The notes: a model not told the origin generated them from the sequence alone. A stretch of DNA of 64,000 bases from Blautia sp. Marseille-P3201T (GCF_900120295.1 NZ_LT635468.1:186001-250000), one strand, 5' to 3'. Shown: positions 42,769 through 52,596, counted from the first letter of the stretch. Translations and numbers: made by a program.

Positions 42769-43005
42769 TTATTTTTCATGAAATTGTTCAAGATATTCAT
42801 CAAAGATTTCTCTGTTTATCAAAACGATTCCTTCCATTCTGTAAATCGCACCCGCATCATTTGCAAGTTCCATCAACTTTTTATGTGACAGGCTATATAC
42901 GATTTCTGCTTGTTGATAACGAAGAAATTTTCTTCTAAGTCGACGGGCTTCTTCTTTTACCTCTGAACGCTTCTGTTGGTTATAGTACATATTTTCTGTT
43001 TTCAA
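42769..43005 (-). CDS. Excisionase-like small protein (DUF6462 type), third copy
   Basis: A 78-residue protein with FLRYQQAEIVYSLSHKKLME and DAGAIYRMEGIVLINREIF, plus a basic N-terminus. It belongs to the same family as its neighbours. AAAGGAGAAAC lies before the ATG. It is the outermost gene at the right end, transcribed toward parA, with the terminator at 43066-43103 behind it on the lysS side. Confidence 0.65.
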   Translation of the reverse strand: MKTENMYYNQQKRSEVKEEARRLRRKFLRYQQAEIVYSLSHKKLMELANDAGAIYRMEGIVLINREIFDEYLEQFHEK

Positions 43006-43065
43006 ATCTGTTTCTCCTTTCAGCTTTTACTCAACCACAACGGACATTGTTAATGAATAAAAAAA

Positions 43066-43103
43066 GGGCACTCTCTGAAAGATTTTTCTTTCAAAAAGTG
43101 CCC
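43066..43103 (-). terminator. Terminator at right end of element
   Basis: GGGCACT pairs with AGTGCCC around an inner CTGAAAGA/TCTTTCA-like stem; leftward transcription meets TTTTTTTATTC. It blocks read-through from lysS into the element. Confidence 0.75.
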
Positions 43104-43182
43104 TCAACAATCTATATTGTTGGAGTAGTATTACTGACAACTAATCACCATTCTTCATGATGATTCATGTTGGAATACAAAT

Positions 43183-43246
43183 TTGTTGTCAAATTGTTGT
43201 CAAAGAAAATTTTTGTTGTCAAATTGTGAAGTATTTTTACTCACTT
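43183..43246. other. Right attachment region with integrase arm-type repeats
   Basis: Three direct copies of TTGTTGTCAA lie at 43183-43192, 43194-43203 and 43213-43222, matching the pair at the left end. Just beyond them is the lysS stop codon (43245-43247), including TCACTT at 43241-43246. The insertion is therefore at or very near the lysS 3' end. Confidence 0.55.
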
Positions 43247-45200
43247 AGTACAATTTTGCTCCTGCCGGAATGTGATCATCCAGGATCAGAACATTCAATC
43301 CTTCTCTTCCTTCTACAAGGTGTGTAGCGGAGATGATCATACCGCAAGAATCAATTCCCATCATCTTACGTGGTGGAAGGTTTGTGATTGCAAGCAATGT
43401 CTTTCCAACCAGTTCTTCCGGCTCATAATAATCGTGAATTCCGCTTAAAATCACACGTTCTACGCCACTTCCATCGTCTAATACGAACTTCAAAAGCTTC
43501 TTAGATTTTGGAACTGCTTCACATTCTTTTACCTTTACAGCACGGAAATCTGACTTGCTAAATGTATCGAAATCAACCATGTCTTCGAATAATGGTTCTA
43601 CTTCTACATTAGAGAAATCAATCTTTTCTGCCATGTCAGATGTAGCGGTAAATGTTGCAACAGATTTTGCCGGAGCAGACTGTGCAGCATTGTTAGCTTC
43701 ATTCTTTGCGGCTCCCATGCTCTTCATTGTCGGGAACAGTAAAACGTCACGGATAGCAGCGCTGTCTGTCAACAGCATTACCATTCTGTCGATACCAAAT
43801 CCGATACCACCTGTAGGCGCCATACCGATTTCCAAAGCATTCATAAAGTCTTCATCTGTTGTGTTTGCTTCTTCATCACCCTGTGCCAGAAGTTCTTCCT
43901 GTGCTTTAAAACGTTCTCTCTGGTCGATTGGGTCATTCAGCTCAGAATAAGCATTTGCCATTTCCCAACCATTCATAAAGAATTCAAAACGTTCTGTGTA
44001 TTCCGGATTTTCCGGTTTCTTCTTTGTTAATGGAGAAATTTCAATCGGATGGTCCATAACAAATGTAGGCTGAATTAAATGTTCTTCTGCAAAAGCTTCA
44101 AAGAACAGAGATAAAATATCACCTTTTTTATGACGTTCTTCAAACTCTACATGATGCTCTCTTGCTGCTGCTCTTGCTTCTTCTAATGTGTGAATTTCAT
44201 CAAAGTCCACGCCTGCATATTTCTTAACAGCATCTACCATTGTAATACGTTCAAATGGTTTTCCTAAATCCATTTCAATACCATTGTATACAATTTTTGT
44301 AGTTCCCAGAACTTCCTGTGCCACATGACGATACAGGTTCTCTGTTAAGTCCATCATACCGTGGTAGTCTGTATATGCCTGATATAATTCCATCAGTGTA
44401 AATTCCGGATTATGTCTTGTATCAAGACCTTCGTTACGGAATACACGTCCGATTTCGTATACTCTTTCCATACCGCCTACAATCAGACGTTTCAGGTAAA
44501 GTTCAAGAGAAATACGAAGTTTGAAATCTTCATCCAATGCATTAAAATGTGTTTCAAAAGGACGGGCTGCCGCACCACCGGCATTTGCAACCAGCATAGG
44601 TGTTTCCACTTCTAAAAATCCCTGTCCATTCAAGTAATTACGGATACTTGCAATGATTTTAGAACGCTTAATAAAGGTATCCTTTACATCTGCATTCATA
44701 ATCAGATCCACATATCTCTGACGGTAACGTAAATCTGTATTTGTCAGACCGTGGAATTTCTCCGGAAGCGGTTTTAAGCTCTTAGATAACAGTGTTACTT
44801 CTGTGGCATGAATAGAGATTTCTCCTGTTTTTGTCTTAAACACTTCACCTTTGATGCCTACAATATCACCGATATCCATCTTTTTGAAATCTTTATAATG
44901 ATCTTCGCCGATATTATCTCTTGCAACATAAGACTGAATAGAACCCTGTAAGTCCTGAATGCTGCAGAAAGAAGCTTTTCCCATAACACGTTTAGACATC
45001 ATACGTCCTGCAAGAGATACACTCTTTCCCTCTAATTCTTCAAAGGCATCCTTCACTTCCATGCTGTGATGAGTTACATCATATTTTGTAATCTGAAATG
45101 GGTCTTTGCCATTTTCCTGTAACTCAGTCAATTTCTCACGGCGCACCTTTAATAACTGGTTTAAATCCTGTTCCTGTGCTTTCTTCTGCTGTTCTGCCAC
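43245..45200 (-). CDS. lysS: Lysyl-tRNA synthetase with C-terminal tRNA-binding domain
   Basis: A 651-residue class II synthetase that charges tRNA-Lys. An N-terminal OB-fold precedes the catalytic core: motif 1 ([15 protein letters not shown]), motif 2 ([20 protein letters not shown]) and motif 3 ([13 protein letters not shown]). Standard bacterial LysRS ends near residue 500. Here an extra ~110 residues, from [20 protein letters not shown] to the end, form an EMAP II/MetG-type tRNA-binding domain. AAGGAGA nine bases upstream supports the GTG at 45200 over the frame start at 45209. Its 3' end is the insertion point of the element. Confidence 0.93.
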   Translation of the reverse strand: MAEQQKKAQEQDLNQLLKVRREKLTELQENGKDPFQITKYDVTHHSMEVKDAFEELEGKSVSLAGRMMSKRVMGKASFCSIQDLQGSIQSYVARDNIGEDHYKDFKKMDIGDIVGIKGEVFKTKTGEISIHATEVTLLSKSLKPLPEKFHGLTNTDLRYRQRYVDLIMNADVKDTFIKRSKIIASIRNYLNGQGFLEVETPMLVANAGGAAARPFETHFNALDEDFKLRISLELYLKRLIVGGMERVYEIGRVFRNEGLDTRHNPEFTLMELYQAYTDYHGMMDLTENLYRHVAQEVLGTTKIVYNGIEMDLGKPFERITMVDAVKKYAGVDFDEIHTLEEARAAAREHHVEFEERHKKGDILSLFFEAFAEEHLIQPTFVMDHPIEISPLTKKKPENPEYTERFEFFMNGWEMANAYSELNDPIDQRERFKAQEELLAQGDEEANTTDEDFMNALEIGMAPTGGIGFGIDRMVMLLTDSAAIRDVLLFPTMKSMGAAKNEANNAAQSAPAKSVATFTATSDMAEKIDFSNVEVEPLFEDMVDFDTFSKSDFRAVKVKECEAVPKSKKLLKFVLDDGSGVERVILSGIHDYYEPEELVGKTLLAITNLPPRKMMGIDSCGMIISATHLVEGREGLNVLILDDHIPAGAKLY

Positions 45201-45220
45201 CTTGTACACTCTCCTTATCT

Positions 45221-45703
45221 TTAAATATTTCTCTCGATTTCGAGAATTTTGTATTCCATTACACCTGCAGGCATTTCAACGGATACTGTATCACCTTTTC
45301 TTGCTCCGATAAGAGCTTTTCCAACCGGTGACTCATTGGAAATTTTGCCTTCCAAACTGTTAGCTTCTGTTGAACCTACAATTTTAAATTCCATTTCTTC
45401 TTCAAACTCAACATCATAAACTTTTACTTTACAGCCTACGCTGATTTTATCTAAATCTACTTCATCCTCTACAACAACTTCTGCATTTTTCAGGATTTTT
45501 TCAATTTCTTCAATTCTGGCTTCGATATCTCTCTGCTCATCTTTTGCTGCATCATATTCTGCATTTTCAGACAAGTCGCCCTGTTCTCTGGCTTCCTTAA
45601 TCTTCTCTGCCACTTCTTTTCTTTTGTTTACTTTTAAATCGTGTAATTCTTCTTCCAGTTTTGTCAGTCCCGCATACGTAAGTAATGTTTTCTTTTCTTC
45701 CAT
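45221..45703 (-). CDS. greA: Transcription elongation factor GreA
   Basis: A 160-residue GreA that rescues backtracked RNA polymerase by stimulating transcript cleavage. The N-terminal coiled-coil hairpin contains the tip acidic pair region ([15 protein letters not shown]), and the C-terminal FKBP-like domain has [27 protein letters not shown] sets the start at 45703; the frame opens at 45766. It lies 20 bases before lysS, a common greA-lysS pair in Firmicutes, and is probably cotranscribed with it. Confidence 0.95.
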   Translation of the reverse strand: MEEKKTLLTYAGLTKLEEELHDLKVNKRKEVAEKIKEAREQGDLSENAEYDAAKDEQRDIEARIEEIEKILKNAEVVVEDEVDLDKISVGCKVKVYDVEFEEEMEFKIVGSTEANSLEGKISNESPVGKALIGARKGDTVSVEMPAGVMEYKILEIERNI

Positions 45704-45860
45704 TTTAATTCTACACCCTTTCTCAATATATTTATAATGGAAAACGAACCCAGAAGGCTCGTCCATACAAATATCACTTCTTAACAGTCATAATATTATA
45801 AATAATAGATATGCGGATGTCAAGCTTATTACTCCTCATAATCTAATATTTATAGTTTTT

Positions 45861-46817
45861 TTACAATCTATTCACCAGCTCTTCCAGTTGCTCATAAGAC
45901 TCTACTTCATTCACCATTCTTCTTACCGATGCAGAATGAGGCATACCCGAAGTGTACCATGCCACATGCTTACGCATTTCCCTCATTCCCGTATAAGCTC
46001 CCTTATATTCTAACTGAAGTCTTGCATGGCGGAGCATCATTTTCTTAATCTCCTCCATAGAAGGTTTTGGTTTCATCTTTCCTGTTTCCTGATAATATAA
46101 AATTTCTGAAAACAGCCACGGATTTCCCTGCACGGCACGGCCAAGCATAATGCCGTCACAGCCTGTTTCCTTTACCAGCTTTTCCGCTTTTTCAGGAGAA
46201 GTCACATCCCCGTTTCCAATAATCGGAATAGACACCGCCTCCTTCACCTGACGGATAATATCCCAATCCGCCTGTCCGGAATAATACTGCTCTCTTGTTC
46301 TTCCATGTACGGCAACGGCTGTTGCTCCTGCATCTTCCAAAATCTTTGCAATTTCTACTGCATTTACACTGTCTTCTGTGAAGCCTTTACGGATTTTCAC
46401 AGTAAGGGGTTTTTTAATTGCCCTCGACACCTTATACACAATCTCATGCACCAGCTTTGGATTTTTCATAAGAGCCGAGCCTTCTCCGTTATTCACCACT
46501 TTTGGAACAGGACATCCCATGTTGATATCCAGAATATCAAAATTTCTATGTTCAATCTGCTTGGCAATTTCTGCCATCAAATCCGGCTCCGAGCCAAAAA
46601 GCTGTAAAGAAACAGGACGTTCTCTCTCATCAATCTCCATCAGACTTTCCGTATTCTTATTTTTAAAATGAATGGCTTTTGCGCTTACCATCTCCGTGCA
46701 GATAAGCCCTGCTCCCTGCTCCTTGCAAAGCAAACGAAATGGCAGGTCCGTTACCCCTGCCATAGGCGCCAATATTAAATTATTTTCCAGCGTCACATTT
46801 CCGATTTTAAGCTTCAT
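45861..46817 (-). CDS. dusB: tRNA-dihydrouridine synthase DusB
   Basis: A 318-residue flavoenzyme that reduces uridine in the tRNA D-loop. The TIM-barrel start NNLILAPMAGVTDLPFR, the catalytic-Cys region INMGCPVPKVVNNGEGS (with GSALMKNP) and the FMN-binding IPIIGNGDVTSPEKA are clear, as is the C-terminal helical domain. It overlaps the small gene at 46807 by 11 bases and lies upstream of greA in the same direction. Confidence 0.95.
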   Translation of the reverse strand: MKLKIGNVTLENNLILAPMAGVTDLPFRLLCKEQGAGLICTEMVSAKAIHFKNKNTESLMEIDERERPVSLQLFGSEPDLMAEIAKQIEHRNFDILDINMGCPVPKVVNNGEGSALMKNPKLVHEIVYKVSRAIKKPLTVKIRKGFTEDSVNAVEIAKILEDAGATAVAVHGRTREQYYSGQADWDIIRQVKEAVSIPIIGNGDVTSPEKAEKLVKETGCDGIMLGRAVQGNPWLFSEILYYQETGKMKPKPSMEEIKKMMLRHARLQLEYKGAYTGMREMRKHVAWYTSGMPHSASVRRMVNEVESYEQLEELVNRL

Positions 46818-47148
46818 CTTCTACCTCTTGTCCCAGAAAGAATACTTTATAATATAATTCCAAAGACTCTAAAAGCTCTTTTTTCTTCTGGCGTAAATCT
46901 TTAATACGCAGTACACTGCCGATTTCATCAAACATAGCATCTGCTTCCAGCGCCTCTACCTGAAACTGCAGGCTTCCGTCTTCATCAAATTCCAAAGTGA
47001 GGACTCCTCCGATTTCCTCTGTATACAATACGCACATAATGTGCAGCTCATCCTGTATAGACTGAGGAAGTGATGCAAAATCATCATTAAAATAATACTT
47101 CTGCTCGTATGCACTTGCACCGCACAAAACTACTTTATCCTTGTACAT
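46807..47148 (-). CDS. Conserved small protein of unknown function
   Basis: A 113-residue acidic protein beginning MYKDKVVLCGASAYEQKYYF. It has GVLTLEFDEDGSLQF and a helical tail with LRQKKKELLESLELYYKVFF. I know it only as a conserved Lachnospiraceae protein placed between dusB and birA; no catalytic motif is apparent. It overlaps dusB by 11 bases and starts 11 bases after birA, so the three are probably an operon. AAAGGAGATAAGC precedes the ATG. Confidence 0.7.
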   Translation of the reverse strand: MYKDKVVLCGASAYEQKYYFNDDFASLPQSIQDELHIMCVLYTEEIGGVLTLEFDEDGSLQFQVEALEADAMFDEIGSVLRIKDLRQKKKELLESLELYYKVFFLGQEVEDEA

Positions 47149-47159
47149 GCTTATCTCCT

Positions 47160-47921
47160 TTATACATAACTATATAATCCCCTGACAGAAACCTCGCCGG
47201 AAAAAACCTTTCTCACCTTTCCCTGTAAATCCTCTACAAGGAGCTCTCCTGTATCGGTAATTCCCCTTGCTGTACCAATGGTTTCTGTGCCTTTTTCCAA
47301 AATCCTCACCTGCTGATTTTTATTCAAAAGCCGTTTTTCATATTCTTCCTTCAATGCCTTTAAATTCTGTGTTTTCAAAAACAGCTCATAATTCTTCCAA
47401 AAGCATGCTGTAACCTTCGTTACCAGCTCTTCTCTTGACATTTCCTTTCCTGTTTCCAGAAAAACAGAAGTTGCCTTATTTCTAAGCTCTTCCTGAAATT
47501 CCTTTTGATTGACATTGATACCTACACCAATCATAATAAAATCCGGCTTCTGTTCTTTCATCTGCATTTCCGTTAAAATACCACAGATTTTCTTCTTGGA
47601 AAGAACAATATCATTTGGCCACTTAATTCCTGCATCTATTCCTGCCATTTCTTCAACAGCTTCTGCCACAGACAATCCCATTACCAGCGTTAGGGATGAG
47701 GCGTTTTCTGCTCTCACCTCAGGCTGCATCAGCAAAAGTGTCATATAGATATTTTCACCGGGGACAGAAGTCCACACTCTCCCCAGTCTTCCTTTTCCCG
47801 CCGTCTGCTCATTTGCTACAAATAAAGCTCCATCCAGCTCTTTTCCAACACTCTTTTTTGCTTCCTCTTTTGCCCATGTCAGGGTAGAGTCCACACTTTC
47901 TTTCCAAAATATTTTCTCCAT
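47160..47921 (-). CDS. birA: Biotin-[acetyl-CoA-carboxylase] ligase, monofunctional
   Basis: A 253-residue biotin protein ligase that activates biotin and attaches it to carboxylases. The catalytic loop GKGRLGRVWTSVPGENIYMT, the KWPNDIVLSKKK motif and GVGINVNQ are visible, and the C-terminal SH3-like domain ends in LLVEDLQGKVRKVFSGEVS. There is no N-terminal helix-turn-helix, so it is not the repressor type. The ATG lies directly after argF's stop (47923). Confidence 0.92.
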   Translation of the reverse strand: MEKIFWKESVDSTLTWAKEEAKKSVGKELDGALFVANEQTAGKGRLGRVWTSVPGENIYMTLLLMQPEVRAENASSLTLVMGLSVAEAVEEMAGIDAGIKWPNDIVLSKKKICGILTEMQMKEQKPDFIMIGVGINVNQKEFQEELRNKATSVFLETGKEMSREELVTKVTACFWKNYELFLKTQNLKALKEEYEKRLLNKNQQVRILEKGTETIGTARGITDTGELLVEDLQGKVRKVFSGEVSVRGLYSYV

Positions 47922-47922
47922 T

Positions 47923-48921
47923 TTAACAGCCTTCTGCCCCTAAAGTAGCCGCCATAACTGCTTTGATGGTGTGCATTCTGTTTTCTGCTTCATCAAATAC
48001 AACAGACTGCTCGCTTTCAAAAACTTCATCGGTAACTTCCATGTCTTCAATTCCAAATTTTTCATTCATTTCTCTGCCGATATCTGTCTGCAAATCATGG
48101 AATGCAGGTAAGCAATGAAGGAAAATTGCCTGCTCTCCCGCATTTCTCATAACATCCATAGTAACCTTGTATGGTGTCAGCTCTTTAATACGCTCCTCCC
48201 ATACTTCTTCCGGCTCTCCCATGGAAACCCATACATCCGTATAGATAACGTCTGCGCCTTTTGTACCCTCCATGACATTTTCTGTTAAAGTAATGGTTCC
48301 TCCTGATTTCTCTGCAAATCCTTTACACTCCTCTACCAGTGCATCATTTGGAAAATACTTCTTTGGAGCACAGGCAACGAAGTGCATTCCCATTTTTGCG
48401 CATAAAATCATCAGAGAATTTCCCATATTATAGCGGGCGTCTCCCATATAAACCAATTTCACTCCCTCAACTCTGCCTAAATGCTCACGAATAGTGAGTA
48501 AATCTGCCAGCATCTGTGTAGGGTGATATTCGTTTGTAAGTCCGTTCCATACGGGAACACCTGCATATTTTGCCAGCTCCTCTACTTTTTCCTGTCCAAA
48601 TCCACGATACTCAATTCCATCGTAAACACGTCCTAAAACTCTTGCAGTGTCTTTAATACTCTCCTTTTTTCCAATCTGAGAGCTTTTCGGGTCTAAATAT
48701 GTGCTGCCCATTCCCAAATCATGTGCTGCCACCTCAAAAGAGCTTCTTGTTCTGGTGCTGGTTTTTTCAAAAATCAGCGCAACATTTTTTCCTTTTAATG
48801 TATCCACGGGAATTCCCTGCTTTTTCTTTCTTTTTAATTCCGCAGATAAGTCAACAAGATACTCGATTTCTTCCTTGGTAAAATCCTTCAATGTTAAAAA
48901 ATGACGCCCTTTTAAATCCAT
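47923..48921 (-). CDS. argF: Ornithine carbamoyltransferase
   Basis: A 332-residue enzyme that joins ornithine and carbamoyl phosphate to citrulline, in arginine synthesis or, run in reverse, in the arginine deiminase pathway. The carbamoyl-phosphate site [17 protein letters not shown], the [19 protein letters not shown] segment and HCLPAFHD are visible. No other arc or arg genes are nearby, so anabolic or catabolic use cannot be told from context. It begins 18 bases after the patatin gene ends. Confidence 0.93.
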   Translation of the reverse strand: MDLKGRHFLTLKDFTKEEIEYLVDLSAELKRKKKQGIPVDTLKGKNVALIFEKTSTRTRSSFEVAAHDLGMGSTYLDPKSSQIGKKESIKDTARVLGRVYDGIEYRGFGQEKVEELAKYAGVPVWNGLTNEYHPTQMLADLLTIREHLGRVEGVKLVYMGDARYNMGNSLMILCAKMGMHFVACAPKKYFPNDALVEECKGFAEKSGGTITLTENVMEGTKGADVIYTDVWVSMGEPEEVWEERIKELTPYKVTMDVMRNAGEQAIFLHCLPAFHDLQTDIGREMNEKFGIEDMEVTDEVFESEQSVVFDEAENRMHTIKAVMAATLGAEGC

Positions 48922-48939
48922 TACAGTAATCCTCCGCTT

Positions 48940-50112
48940 CTATAAAAGTTTTTCTTTTGAAATAATCTGCACAAAGGCAGGTAACTCTTCGCCCTCAAGA
49001 GACGGCAGTTTCTCTCTTACCTTATCCTGCAGCTCCTGCAAAGTATAAATTTTATACTTTTGAATTCTGCATATCTTTGCCGTTGCCTCTAAGATAGAAA
49101 GATACAGTTCTCTGTAACTCCATTCTTTCGAAAGCTTCATCTCCTCTGCGATTACCGGCAAAATAATTTCTGTCAGATTTCGAACTGCTCTGCTTTCCTG
49201 CAGCTCCAATTTATATACATCTGCCAGATATACATAAATATCCTGACTTAGTTCTGTCAACTGCCTTAAATAATAACATTCTTTTTCCTGTTCATCAATA
49301 TAATATATTTTCCCCGCAAGTCCGTAAATCACACGCATGGTATCAAAATATCCACGTTTTAGATGTATTTTGCTTCTTTTAGGGTTAAAATCCAAAATAC
49401 TTCCCAAGCTTACCGTAGGAGCAATGGTGTAAATCGTAGTATCTTCCGGAATTTTGACCTTTTTTTCTCTCCCAATGCCAAAAATCCGTACTACAAGAAT
49501 ATCCTTATACTCCTTCTCAATCAAAGTATCTATGGGAACATTGTTAATAGCCCCACCGTCAATATAGGTCTTTCCGTGGAGCTTCTCACTTTTAAAAATA
49601 GGAAAAATATAAGAGCTTGCCAATAAAAAGTCCTTAATAAGCTCCGGTTCAATTCCCTTTAAATCTACATTTAAGTCTCTCATTTCATCTACGCTGAAGG
49701 TGTGAATATACAAATCCATAGGAGAATTTTGAATTTTTTCTTCATCCACACATTCTGCAATCAGCTCTTTTAGGGGAGTAATGTCCACGCCGCCGGCAGA
49801 AATATAGTCCATCATATCCTTCAAAGCATCACGGCTGATTTTCTTCTGTTTAAAAATGTCTTCCATGACTTTATCATCTACCGACATAATCTGGGAATAA
49901 GAAATATTCTCCCACAGGCTTTCTGCCTTTTCCAAATCTCCCATACAGATTAAAGCTCCGTTTAATGCCCCTACGCTGGTTCCCGCAATTCCTTTTATAC
50001 GAATACCTGCCTCTTTTAATGCTTTCCATGCGCCTATCTGATATGCGCCTTTTGCGCCGCCTCCCTCAAGTACCAGTCCATACTCTTTTGTAGTATCAAT
50101 TACTGGTTTCAT
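48940..50112 (-). CDS. Patatin-like phospholipase
   Basis: A 390-residue lipid acyl hydrolase. The oxyanion loop GLVLEGGGAKGAYQIG, the nucleophile elbow GTSVG (residues ~43-47) and the catalytic Asp in YIDGGAINNVP are all present, giving an intact Ser-Asp dyad. No signal peptide is seen, so it is probably cytoplasmic. The C-terminal ~100 residues are helical and specific to this subfamily (NTE/RssA-like). Physiological substrate is unknown. A good ribosome site, GAGGTAGAGT, precedes the ATG. Confidence 0.88.
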   Translation of the reverse strand: MKPVIDTTKEYGLVLEGGGAKGAYQIGAWKALKEAGIRIKGIAGTSVGALNGALICMGDLEKAESLWENISYSQIMSVDDKVMEDIFKQKKISRDALKDMMDYISAGGVDITPLKELIAECVDEEKIQNSPMDLYIHTFSVDEMRDLNVDLKGIEPELIKDFLLASSYIFPIFKSEKLHGKTYIDGGAINNVPIDTLIEKEYKDILVVRIFGIGREKKVKIPEDTTIYTIAPTVSLGSILDFNPKRSKIHLKRGYFDTMRVIYGLAGKIYYIDEQEKECYYLRQLTELSQDIYVYLADVYKLELQESRAVRNLTEIILPVIAEEMKLSKEWSYRELYLSILEATAKICRIQKYKIYTLQELQDKVREKLPSLEGEELPAFVQIISKEKLL

Positions 50113-50143
50113 ACTCTACCTCTCATTTCTATACAGAAAGGGA

Positions 50144-50171
50144 GCGTTGCATTTGCAAGCAGCCCCCTTTA
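50144..50171 (-). terminator. Terminator after the SPFH gene
   Basis: AAAGGGAGC and GC-GCCCCCTTT pair around TTGCATTTGCAA, immediately beyond the leftward stop of the SPFH gene. The T-run is weak. Confidence 0.5.
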
Positions 50172-50177
50172 TTACAC

Positions 50178-51107
50178 TTAATTTTCTTTTTTATTTGTAG
50201 CAATTTCTACTAAGGATGATGCAAGTCCTGCAATTCCCTGAATTTCTGACGGAATAATAATCTTAGTAGCTTTTCCGTCTGCTGCCTGTGCAAATGCCTC
50301 CAGACTCTTCAAAGTAAGAACGCTCTGGTCTGCACCTGCATCTTTGATAAATCGAATACCATCTGCCTTTGCCTGCTGCACTTTCAAAATAGCTTCTGCC
50401 TGACCTTCTGCCTCTTTAATCATCTTTTCCTTCTCAGCTTCCGCTCTCAAAATTGCAGCCTGCTTTTCAGCCTCTGCATCCAGAATTGCAGACTCTTTTT
50501 TACCTTCTGCCACAAGAATTGTAGATTTCTTCTCACCTTCTGCTTTCAGAATTGCTTCACGGCGTTCACGCTCTGCCTTCATCTGTTTCTCCATAGCTTC
50601 CTGAATAGCTGCCGGAGGAATGATATTTTTCAATTCTACACGGGTTACCTTAATACCCCACGGGTCAGTAGCATCATCAAGAGACGCTCTCATTTTTGTA
50701 TTGATAATCTCTCTGGAAGTCAGTGTAGCATCCAGTTCCATATCACCGATAATATTACGAAGTGTGGTGGCCGTCAGATTTTCAATCGCCATAATCGGAT
50801 TGTCAATTCCATAAGTAAATAATCTTGGGTCTGTAATCTGGAAGAATACAACAGTATCAATTCTCATAGTAACATTATCTTTTGTAATAACCGGCTGTGG
50901 AGCAAAATCTACAACCTGTTCTTTCAAGTTCACACGTTTTGCAACTCTTTCAAGAAAAGGCACTTTAAAATGAACACCACTTCCCCAGGTTGCCTTATAG
51001 ACACCGAGACGTTCTAAAATATATGCCTGTGACTGAGGTACAATCTTAATGCAAGATGCTGCAATAATTAAAATAATTACCAACAAAATAATAAATAACC
51101 ACATCAT
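50178..51107 (-). CDS. SPFH/band-7 family membrane protein (stomatin/QmcA-like)
   Basis: A 309-residue protein with one N-terminal membrane helix (residues ~2-20). The SPFH domain follows: VPQSQAYILERLGVYKATWG, VDFAPQPVITKDNVTMRID and NIIPPAAIQEAMEKQMKAER. A long Ala/Glu-rich coiled coil, typical of flotillin-like scaffolds, follows at ~185-255. It lies one base after an NfeD gene, the classic SPFH-NfeD pair thought to organise membrane microdomains and membrane protein quality. Confidence 0.92.
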   Translation of the reverse strand: MMWLFIILLVIILIIAASCIKIVPQSQAYILERLGVYKATWGSGVHFKVPFLERVAKRVNLKEQVVDFAPQPVITKDNVTMRIDTVVFFQITDPRLFTYGIDNPIMAIENLTATTLRNIIGDMELDATLTSREIINTKMRASLDDATDPWGIKVTRVELKNIIPPAAIQEAMEKQMKAERERREAILKAEGEKKSTILVAEGKKESAILDAEAEKQAAILRAEAEKEKMIKEAEGQAEAILKVQQAKADGIRFIKDAGADQSVLTLKSLEAFAQAADGKATKIIIPSEIQGIAGLASSLVEIATNKKEN

Positions 51108-51108
51108 A

Positions 51109-51549
51109 TTACATATCCTCCTCTACAATAAGCTTTACGCCTTCTACAGATGTAACTCTTACAACCTTTCCTTTTTCAATAACATTGCCGTCTTTCGCTC
51201 TTGCGCTCCATTCCATCCCCTTAATTGTAACCTGTCCTTCTGCCTTTAAGTTGTCAATGGTTGCCGTTACAATTCCCTTTTCTCCCGGGATACTGTCTAC
51301 ATTCGTTTTCTGTACATCTTTATTCAGATATTTTACAGCCAGCGGCCTTGTAAACAGCAAAAGTACTACAGAAATCACAATGAACAGCAAAAGCTGCAGC
51401 CACAACGGACCTCCTGCCAGCGAAACCAGAAAAGCAATCAATGCGCCTCCTGCAAACCAGACAGTTGTAAGTCCCAGAGTCAAAAACTCAATTACAAGAA
51501 GAATTGCCAGAACTACGAGCCATACAATTGATATCATTCCTGCGTCCAT
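51109..51549 (-). CDS. NfeD-family membrane protein
   Basis: A ~146-residue protein with three to four membrane helices (MISIVWLVVLAILLVIEFL, then FAGGALIAFLVSLAGG and LLLFIVISVVLLLFTRPL), ending in a small OB-fold domain (IPGEKGIVTATIDNLKAEGQ and EWSARAKDGNVIEKGK). It partners the downstream SPFH protein. GAAGGTGGGG places the start at 51549; the frame opens at 51582. Confidence 0.9.
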   Translation of the reverse strand: MDAGMISIVWLVVLAILLVIEFLTLGLTTVWFAGGALIAFLVSLAGGPLWLQLLLFIVISVVLLLFTRPLAVKYLNKDVQKTNVDSIPGEKGIVTATIDNLKAEGQVTIKGMEWSARAKDGNVIEKGKVVRVTSVEGVKLIVEEDM

Positions 51550-51679
51550 AACCCCACCTTCTTCACTATAAATTCTCTGCATCAGTAAAGTTTCTACTGA
51601 TTTGTCCTCTCATTATATTCTAGTTTTCTGAAAATAGCAACGTTTTTTTCTTGTATTTTATTGTTTTTTGTGCACAAAT

Positions 51680-51718
51680 AAAGCTCTAAAGGCAGCTTTT
51701 CACTGTCTTCAGAGCTTT
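51680..51718 (-). terminator. Terminator of the SleB-type gene
   Basis: AAAGCTCT pairs with AGAGCTTT and the leftward strand continues ATTTGTG. It lies 26 bases past the stop of the hydrolase gene. Confidence 0.6.
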
Positions 51719-51743
51719 TCAAAATAATAGTCAGTCTTCTCTT

Positions 51744-52493
51744 TTAATAAAATGTCTGATTACCGATAGTCAGACCTCTGCCACCTCCTGCATGGAAGAA
51801 TAAACGGTCTCCAATAGTATTTGCTCCTGCAAACACATCTCTTGCAGCATCATAACATGCCTGACTTGCACCTCTGCTTAATACAGATGCAAGCTTACCT
51901 GACGCAGCCGGTGTAAACTGACCTTTCTGGTAAATAACTTCAGATAATGTATTTGGGAATTTGCTGCTGCGGATACGGTTCATAATTACCGCTCCTACAC
52001 CAACTTTTCCTTCATAAGACTCCCCGCCTGCTTCACATTCAATAATTGCAGCCATCAAATCTAAATCTGCCTGAGATACAGATGTTGTCTGATTTGAAAT
52101 TGCTGCCGTCTCAACTACGGCGTCTAACGGCTGTGCACCTGTAATCTCCCCATCGCCGTGCACGGACTCAAATAACTGCTGCGCTTCCTCTCCGGATACT
52201 AACAAGTCCTCTCTGATATATCCTTCAATCTCACCGGAAGAAACCTGAACCCATCCGTTTTCTTCACCTACCACAGTCACCACAGCTCCTGCCGGAAGCT
52301 TTCCGACTCTCTCTGTGCTGATGTCAGAGCCCTTACGAATGTTTGCGTATGTAGTCACATTCGCTGCTGCTTTATCTGACCAGTCAAAAGTTTCTTTATC
52401 TGTTGTATCTGCCAATGCCGGTACTGCCATTGCAACAGTCATAGCACCAACAGTTCCCACACAAGTTAAAAGTTTCATGAATTTTCTTCTCAT
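51744..52493 (-). CDS. Secreted SleB-type cell wall hydrolase with SH3 domain
   Basis: A 249-residue exported protein. A signal peptide covers about the first 28 residues (TVGAMTVAMAVPALADT). An SH3b domain follows (TTYANIRKGSDISTERVGKL, VVGEENGWVQVSSGEIEGYI). The C-terminal domain is the SleB/Hydrolase_2 fold: MAAIIECEAGGESYEGKVGV, GAVIMNRIRSSKFP and CYDAARDVFAGANT, a lytic transglycosylase. It probably remodels peptidoglycan in growth or spore germination. A strong promoter lies upstream (52568-52596). Confidence 0.88.
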   Translation of the reverse strand: MRRKFMKLLTCVGTVGAMTVAMAVPALADTTDKETFDWSDKAAANVTTYANIRKGSDISTERVGKLPAGAVVTVVGEENGWVQVSSGEIEGYIREDLLVSGEEAQQLFESVHGDGEITGAQPLDAVVETAAISNQTTSVSQADLDLMAAIIECEAGGESYEGKVGVGAVIMNRIRSSKFPNTLSEVIYQKGQFTPAASGKLASVLSRGASQACYDAARDVFAGANTIGDRLFFHAGGGRGLTIGNQTFY

Positions 52494-52567
52494 TAAAATA
52501 ACCTCCTGATAAGTCTGTTTCTTTTTTTAACATTTATTACAGATTTATTAAGTTTTGTTACAAACTT

Positions 52568-52596
52568 ATTCTAACAAGGTTACGTTTCTTTGTCAA
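52568..52596 (-). promoter_or_regulatory. Sigma-A promoter of the SleB-type gene
   Basis: On the minus strand: TTGACA (52591-52596), a 17-base spacer and TAGAAT (52568-52573). Several TGTWAH-like hexamers (TGTAAA, TGTTAC, TGTTAG, TGTAAC, TGTAAT) surround it. Confidence 0.8.
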
